Source of the DNA: Cepaea nemoralis
Taxonomy: Eukaryota; Mollusca; Gastropoda; Stylommatophora; Helicidae
Length of the DNA stretch: 64,000 bases
Assembly: GCA_014155875.1 (NCBI GenBank)
Contig: JACEFZ010013518.1
Span: 62,001-126,000 of the forward strand
Direction: 5' to 3'
A program made the position numbers and the translations under genes. Below are positions 58,501 through 64,000 of this stretch, piece after piece. Numbering within the stretch: the stretch's first letter is position 1; every line of letters starts with the position of its first letter. The notes beneath the pieces are model-generated. The model was not told the DNA's origin, made no database searches, and saw only the letters and a program-made list of their open reading frames with translations.

Positions 58501-58818
58501 TCGTGTAGGTGATCCTCGTGTAGATGATCCTATTGTAGATGATCCTCGTGTAGATTATCCCCATGTAGATGATCCCCATGTAGATGATCCTCGTGTAGGT
58601 ATCCCCATGTAGATGATCCTCGTGTAGATGATCCTCGTGTAGATGATCCTCGTGTAGATGATCCTCGTGTAGGTGATCCCCGTGTAGATGATCCCCGTGT
58701 AGATGATCCCCGTGTAGATGATCCTCGTGTAGGTGATCCCAGTGTAGATGATCCCCTTGTAGGTGATCCCCGTGTAGATGATCCCAGTGTAGGTGATCCC
58801 ATCGTAGGTGATCCCCGT
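55518..58818. repeat. 15-bp satellite, about 220 copies
   Basis: The unit is GTAGATGATCCTCGT with variants CCCGT, CCAGT, CCATG, CTATT at the last five positions and GTAGGT for GTAGAT. Every unit carries GATC. Register is kept almost perfectly; only two 14-bp units are seen (about 57221-57234 and 58596-58609). A block of five variant units with GTATGAGATC near 55701 repeats at 55926, exactly 225 bp (15 units) later, so longer segments duplicated. All three frames on both strands can stay open (VDDPR, TRIIY, HEDHL, RGSST), and up to 615 codons result on minus, but this follows from a stop-free 15-mer and does not show a gene. Confidence 0.95.
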
Positions 58819-58985
58819 GTGTTGTTGAAGAAACGCGCTGATAGTGCCATGAGACGGTCGGGCGAGAGTTCGACGCTTGTGCTCGTCGCTTGCTACATAA
58901 GGGAGAAATTGTCCGCCTATTCATCTGTGTCTGAGCGGAACCCTAACGGGAAGCATAGAATATTAGAACTGCAACCTAGCGTACG

Positions 58986-59232
58986 CCGGCTTCGTGGCTT
59001 AGAGGTTATGACTTTTCTCCGTAATCTCGTATACTCTCGTCGGTAACGTGATGACGGTTCAAATCAGCAGTGGTTCGAATCGCATCGGTAACTTACGGGG
59101 TACGTGAGCCGGCCGCTCAGAAAGCAATGGCAAACTACTGAGCGTAATCTTGCCAAGAAATCAACATACAGCTGAAAGATGCTGGTGTTGGCAGCTAAGT
59201 CCTGTAAAGGATATGCTAAAAAAAAAAACCTT
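58986..59232 (+). repeat. SINE family A, full copy
   Basis: Head GCCGGCTTCGTGGCTTAGAG with A-box-like TGGCTTAGAGGT, B-box-like GGTTCGAATCG at about 59073, core GAAAGCAATGGCAAACTACTG and tail GTCCTGTAAAGGATATGC, then 11 A. It begins about 170 bases after the 15-bp satellite. Confidence 0.85.
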
Positions 59233-59955
59233 TCCGTTTAGTAGAAGAACTTTAGCGGCAAACTCCAACCAATCACGAACAAGTCAACAGATAAACAGAA
59301 AAAGTATAACCAAGTTAATCAAGATGGAAAAAGGAGGAGGGGGGGGGGGGGGGTGGTATTCTGGAAGAGACAGTATCAGAGTGGAGAAAGCCATATGGAG
59401 TCCGAATCGCAGATTTGGCGGTGGTAATCATGTCTGCCATCAACCTTCTGTCTCTAGTGTGCTGCCGATCATTTATGACACTGATATCCCTCCATGCCTA
59501 TGATGTCATACTGTCCGGCATCTTCTCTCTTGGCCTCCCCTTGCCAGGTGTCTAGATAGAGTAACTACGACAGAAACACAACACGTAACAAGTTAAAGAC
59601 AGTTACACAATAAGTTCAAATGAAACCACACTATAGCGAGACAGAAATCATGACATGCCCAGAAATCCAGTCAGAGGGTAAGCCGAGGGTAAGCCAGTGA
59701 GCTCTAGTGACAAAACCTCGGGTTAACAAGAGAAAAGTTCAGGACCAGAGTTGTTCCGAATCGGGGAAAAAATAGAGCCACGAGGCAGCGTAGCGATATG
59801 TCATACAAGTTAGAGAAGACACACGTTAGAGAAGTCACACAAGTCGTCCCGTAGACGCAACAAGAAATAGCAACACTCGACATCAACTCGCATACAATTC
59901 ATATCTTGAAACTATCCATTTATGTCCTCCATCATAGGCGTATTGGCAAATGTCA
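59233..59955. other. mostly unrecognised; short RTE-like block
   Basis: A G13 tract lies at about 59339-59353. A block at about 59420-59560 resembles the RTE-like 3' fragment at 3240-3400. The rest shows nothing. Confidence 0.4.
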
Positions 59956-60381
59956 TTCTGTTAACAGGGGGGCTGAGTGGTCTCGAGGTATGGTGTCCGC
60001 CTCGAGTGCTGGAGGTCCCGGGTTCAGGCCCCAGTGAGGACCGGGATTTATTTAAAAGATCCACCTGGACTTCCAGTAATAAAATTTCCCCTGGTCTCTG
60101 GGTAGTGAGATCGGACGCCCGTGTGTATTGTTGCCACGTAAAAAATCCCTTGGCAGTTGGAAATCGAAAAAGAGTAGTCTGACGGCGCTGCCCGGGCAAA
60201 ATTTTCGAGTTAAAAATTTACCCAAAGTATTTCAGGATCCTCGCCGATGCTATGGAGTTCGTGCATTGAGCTGAGTTTCTCCAGACTCAGGTTTTAGTTA
60301 GGAGGAAAACGGAGCACTTATGGGTTAAACCGTGTGTCCGTGATGTTGATCCAACGACTAAAAAAAAAAATTCTGTTAACA
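59956..60381 (+). repeat. tRNA-derived SINE, family D, with 11-bp target duplication
   Basis: The SINE is 59967-60370. The head has A-box-like GCTGAGTGGTCTCGAGG and B-box-like GGGTTCAGGCCCC, the body includes TGTATTGTTGCCACGTAAAA and CCCTTGGCAGTTGGAAATCG, and it ends in a 10-base A tail. TTCTGTTAACA flanks it at 59956-59966 and 60371-60381. The boundaries are firm. Confidence 0.92.
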
Positions 60382-60439
60382 TTGAGTGGACATAAGTGTG
60401 CAATTGACACTATAATGAGTGATGGGAAGGCCTAGTATT

Positions 60440-60750
60440 TTGTTATTTGTTTTTGTTTGTTGCGCACGCTCGTTTTGAACTCAAGCACAGTCCATAATCG
60501 TTGCTACTAGTTTTAGTGCTGGAATGACTTTTGCGTGTGGATTAGCTTTCTCTTTTACCTGTGTCCCTCGCCATCAGACAAACCCACTCGGATATTAGAG
60601 GTACTGTAATTAACGTCCCCAAGTCAAGGACGAAAAGTCAACATGTTAGTCCAACTGACAAGTGTAGGGGTTGAACCCGCTGCCTGAGCACCAGCATACC
60701 TGGTGTTTAAGAACGAGAGCTCTTATCCAGCGATCATGCTGATCTCCTGG
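60440..60750 (-). repeat. SINE family C copy
   Basis: It shares CACAGTCCATAATCGTTGC-type text, GCGTGTGGATTAGCTTTCTC, CCAAGTCAAGGACGAAAAGT and a reversed B-box (AGGGGTTGAACCCGCTGCC) with the copy at 510-880. Confidence 0.65.
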
Positions 60751-61540
60751 TCCAGTAGATGTTGGCAGTGAGTTATCGTCAAATGTAACTCGTAGGAAGA
60801 AACAGCGAGTTATCGTCCATTGTGTACAGTGATACGCGGTTCTAATGAGCGGCGCCATGCAGCGGTAGAGCAGGAGTACATGTAGGTAAAGATTGTGACG
60901 GTTGGACATCGTTCTAATTATTGAGGGCTGGCAAGTGGGCTGCCCACGATTGAGAGTTGGACGAGTACGAGGGTCTGTTGTGTCTGAAACGAGTTTTGGC
61001 TGCTGTGGGAGTATATCTGCATGCAACGCCTCTGGAAATAAATGTTACCCCAGCTGCTGCGGTGAGTTATCTTGAGTTATCTTGGTCCTTTCATCTGGAC
61101 ATGTGTCAGATTCTGGTTTATACGCGCCATTATTCAAGTAACCATTATCTAAAGTATTATCCCTGAATCAATACACCCATACTAGCATCTTGGCACTGGC
61201 GCTCATCCCTGCCATGATACTAAACTGACCAGTATCTTCTTTCCTGGTCTCCCCCTGCTCCTCCAGATAAGTGCCTACACTTATCGACATGGCACATGAA
61301 GATGATGAGTATAAGGAAGTAAGTAAAAGAGAAGGATTTCTTACACGCCTTGGAAGCGTTGGATGTATGGTGTTAGAGCAACATTTGTAGACCAATCGGC
61401 ACCCAATAAATAATATCACACTGGCATCCTTTCCTTCCCATGACGCTTCCTGGTATCAGTTGTGGGCTGGGTGGACCTGGTTGGTGGGAATATACTGGAT
61501 TCTGGAGTAACTAACGGTTGTCTGGACAAGGCTAAGGAAT
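60751..61540. other. no recognisable gene
   Basis: A weak RTE-like block lies at about 61170-61280. Nothing else is supported. Confidence 0.4.
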
Positions 61541-62330
61541 GCAATACAATATAGAGAGATAGGAGGGAGAGGGAAAGCAAACTTATTTGGTGGTATAATG
61601 AGAAGAGAGGCATTGTGGAACATCGTGACAAATGGACAGGTAGGCGGTACAAGAGGCAGGAACAGACATAGAGAAATGATGTGGGATGGCCTATGATGGA
61701 GGAATGCAAGAGAACTGAAACGACGACAAGGGTGGATTCATGAATGATTACACCGGCTTGTATGGTACATGATGATGGTGATAATGACCTGCGTGTTAAA
61801 CAACACATCTCGAAGGTGTTATAAAGTATTACTGTAATAACAGACCGGCTGTGTGGCTTAGAGGCAGAATTCCACGACACACCAAATCGAGGGGTCAAAA
61901 TCAGCTGAAGACGATTTGGAAGCAGACCGGCTTGCGCTGATTTCGAAGGTATGAGCGTCGGCCGTTCAAAAATCAATTGGAAACTCCTGAAAGTAAGCAC
62001 TGCCTAGTAAGCACAAACAGCAAGAACATGCTGGGGTTTGCTACAAGGTTCTGTAAAGGACATGCAATCAACTATAATAACATAGAAGAACTGGGAATAT
62101 TTTGGGCCGTAGATCGACGGAGATGGCTCACAAGAATGCCTAGGTACCATCTGCAACAAAGAGCCACGTTGGAGACATGTACTGGATACCAAGCAAGGGG
62201 AAAACCACGTAGAATATGAAGTGAGTGTATCAAGAACAAAGTTGAAAATGAATAACAACTCACACAGAGCATTAGGAAGATCGCAGAAAGAGCTTTACAT
62301 CTCCCCCGAAGAGAAGAAGAATAAGGAGGA
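61541..62330 (+). mobile_element. two RTE-like C-terminal fragments around a SINE B
   Basis: The first (about 61541-61790) reads LFGGIMRREALWNIVTNGQV and GGTRGRNRHREMMWDGL, an RTE-type C-terminus. A SINE B copy (about 61843-62072) follows, with CCGGCTGTGTGGCTTAGAGG and GGCCGTTCAAAAATCAATTG. The second fragment (about 62080-62320) gives RRWLTRMPRYHLQQRATLET and GYQARGKPRRI, ending in GAAGAA-rich repeats at 62300-62345. Confidence 0.5.
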
Positions 62331-62582
62331 GAAGAAGAAGAAGACGCACGGATGACAACCAGCAGTCGAACTTATCAAGAGTACAGACAGATGATAGTTG
62401 TACGGTTTTTGATGGCCTACGCAGCCCGGCATGCCCGTGATCATGTTGATGTCAGAATTAAGAAAGATAACTAGCACCAAAAGAAACCCGAATTCGGGAA
62501 CAGTTGCAATTACTTCCCCTTGTAAATAACTGTTTTAACAAATGTTAGCGTGAAGTTTAATATTAATTGAGGTAGTCACTGA

Positions 62583-62770
62583 TCCTTTCCACGACGTCGT
62601 AATCAACCCTATTATTGTTGGCTGATTGTAATTTACCAGTCAAGTCTACATTTAATAGTTTGCTATTGCTTTCTGAACGGCTGACGTTCAAACCGTTGTT
62701 AAAAATCAACACAATCCGGTCTGATTCCAAATCACCTGAGCTGGTTTCGAAGCGGGATGTGGATCACGTT
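62583..62770 (-). repeat. SINE family B copy, minus
   Basis: TTTGCTATTGCTTTCTGAACGG (reversed core) and a reversed head with TTTCGAAGCGGGATGTGGATC mark the copy. Confidence 0.55.
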
Positions 62771-62800
62771 CTCTACCTCTTTGCCACATACTCTAGTTAT

Positions 62801-63455
62801 TAGTCTCATCTCATCTCATCTCATCTCATCTCATCATGTTCCTCATGTACATCGTGAGAGTGCCCGGTTATGGGCTTCGTATATCGACATTCCCATGGAT
62901 TCTGTTATTCCCTCCGTCCAACGTTTACGTGGTCGGCCTCTTCCTCTGTTTCCATCTGGTCTGTACATCATTGCTTGTTGTGGTATGCTGTTGACTGGTA
63001 ACCTACTTGCATGACCAAACCATTTGACTTGCTTGCTGCTTTCTAATAAAATCTAGTGCTGCTTTAGCCCCCACTTTAGTCCTGATTTCTTAATTTCTGA
63101 TCTTATCTCTTCTTGATACGTTGAGTATTCTTCTCAGGAATCTCATTTCTATTGTTCTGATTTTTCTTTTCTCTTTTTCTGTCATTGTCCAGGTTTGGCA
63201 TTGGTAGCATAGAGTTGGTAGGAAGATTGTGTTGTAAAGTGCTTTCTTAGTTGTTATTGATACATGTTTGTTCTTTAGTATTGGTGCCATTTGTCCAATG
63301 AGTTGGTTTGCCTTATTGCATCTATTTTCGATCTCGTCTTCTGATCTGCCATTTGATGGTATTATACTTCCTAGGTACTTGAAACTCTTTACTTGTTTCA
63401 AGGGATGTTCGTTTAGATGAATTGTTGTTGTTTGTTCTTCTTTAGTTATAGTCAT
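62801..63455 (-). pseudogene. RTE-like RT C-terminal fragment with pentanucleotide tail
   Basis: The minus frame 63090-63455 reads LNEHPLKQVKSFKYLGSIIP, NRCNKANQLIGQMAPILKNK and EMRFLRRILNVSRRDKIRN, the thumb and C-terminal region that follows the RT catalytic core. After TAA, a shifted frame gives MVWSCK and a GRGRPRKR-like patch near 62930. The element ends in seven TCATC units (62801-62838, GATGA on the element strand). It is 5' truncated; no catalytic motif remains. Confidence 0.7.
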
Positions 63456-63589
63456 TACCTAAGTTTTGCTTGTGCTAATTTTTATGTAATGTTCCCTACA
63501 CATTTCGTTTAGACTATTACTACTAGTTATTAGCATTGACCCAACATATATTGTAACGGTAATCTCCGGTTTATCATCAAATGCCTTGC

Positions 63590-64000
63590 CGGCCTGTGTG
63601 GGAGATTATACTTCTAGAGATCTCCAACTGCATGCATCCGTTCATGTGCTGGCACCGTTTAGTTCTATGACACAAGGCTGTCAAAGATATTCTCTGTTTC
63701 TCTTTTCGAAAATTTTTCTGTAGTCATAACATGTTCTAGCTTCAGTCTTCTCATAATGTGACCAAATAGGATGATTGAATCTGTCTAATGTTTGTGATGA
63801 TTTGTCTTTGTGCCTTCTTTTTCCGCTCGCTTTGAACTCAAACGTAGTCCATAGGCTTGCTATTACTTCTAGTGCAACGGACTGGTTTTTGCGTGTGGAT
63901 TAGCTTTCCCCTTTACCAGTGTCCCTTGCCGTAAAGCGAACCCACCTCGACTTCAGAGGTAATTGTAATTTACGTCCCAAGTCAAGGACGAGAAGTCAAC
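63590..64000 (-). repeat. RTE-like remnant and SINE family C copy at the right edge
   Basis: A block at about 63590-63800 resembles 2170-2480 (CATAACATGTTCTAGCTTCA against CACAATATGTTCCAGTGTG). SINE C starts near 63810 with TTTGAACTCAAACGTAGTCC and runs off the window at GGACGAGAAGTCAAC. Confidence 0.5.

Noticed and set aside
57077..58924. 615-codon minus-strand ORF
   Set aside because: It is a stop-free reading of the 15-bp satellite. Other frames on both strands are open too, and the frame shifts at each 14-bp unit.

Overview
The window is animal nuclear DNA, most likely from a lophotrochozoan and plausibly a mollusc. Evidence: GT-AG introns of many kilobases; tRNA-derived SINEs; RTE-, CR1/L2- and Penelope-type retroelements; a hAT and an IS630/Tc1-like transposon; Ty3/gypsy elements; long AT, GA, TC and tetranucleotide microsatellites. 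No prokaryotic operon, rRNA or CRISPR is seen. The species cannot be named from sequence alone.

The one convincing host gene lies on the minus strand and covers most of the window. Six exons (50177-50411, 40065-40192, 32338-32516, 22565-22677, 21694-21856, 4139-4322) have GT-AG borders and matching phases. They encode a secreted protein that I read as a homologue of UPF0764/C16orf89 (DUF4735). The gene continues past the left edge. Exon 4 carries one apparent extra base that breaks the frame.

Almost everything else is mobile or repetitive DNA in the introns and upstream. Intron 5 (4323-21693) holds a nearly complete CR1/L2-like element with an SGNH-esterase ORF1 (about 4.9-10.74 kb), a 42-bp minisatellite (11.34-11.89 kb) and a complete LTR element (12600-20854). 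The LTR element has TGTCAG...CTGACA ends and CTGTT target duplications. Its minus-strand domain order is Gag-PR-INT-RT-RH, which is Copia-like although the proteins are Ty3/gypsy-like (Gmr1 type). A 446-bp hAT MITE with a perfect 8-bp duplication sits inside its integrase. Intron 3 holds an RTE-type element (23.13-27.06 kb) inserted in a 31-bp minisatellite, and a second SCAN-like gag (29.52-30.49 kb). Intron 2 holds the hAT transposase (34.84-35.67 kb) whose termini match the MITE. Intron 1 holds an IS630/Tc1-like transposase split by a 5'-truncated non-LTR element with 12-bp duplications, a possible LTR, an 80-bp composite repeat and a decayed Penelope-like element with a nested SINE.

Upstream of the gene (50.4-64 kb) are a 3.3-kb 15-bp satellite (55.5-58.8 kb), several SINEs and RTE-like 3' fragments with short tandem-repeat tails. 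No element looks fully intact. Every large one carries stops or frameshifts, although several retain recognisable catalytic motifs.
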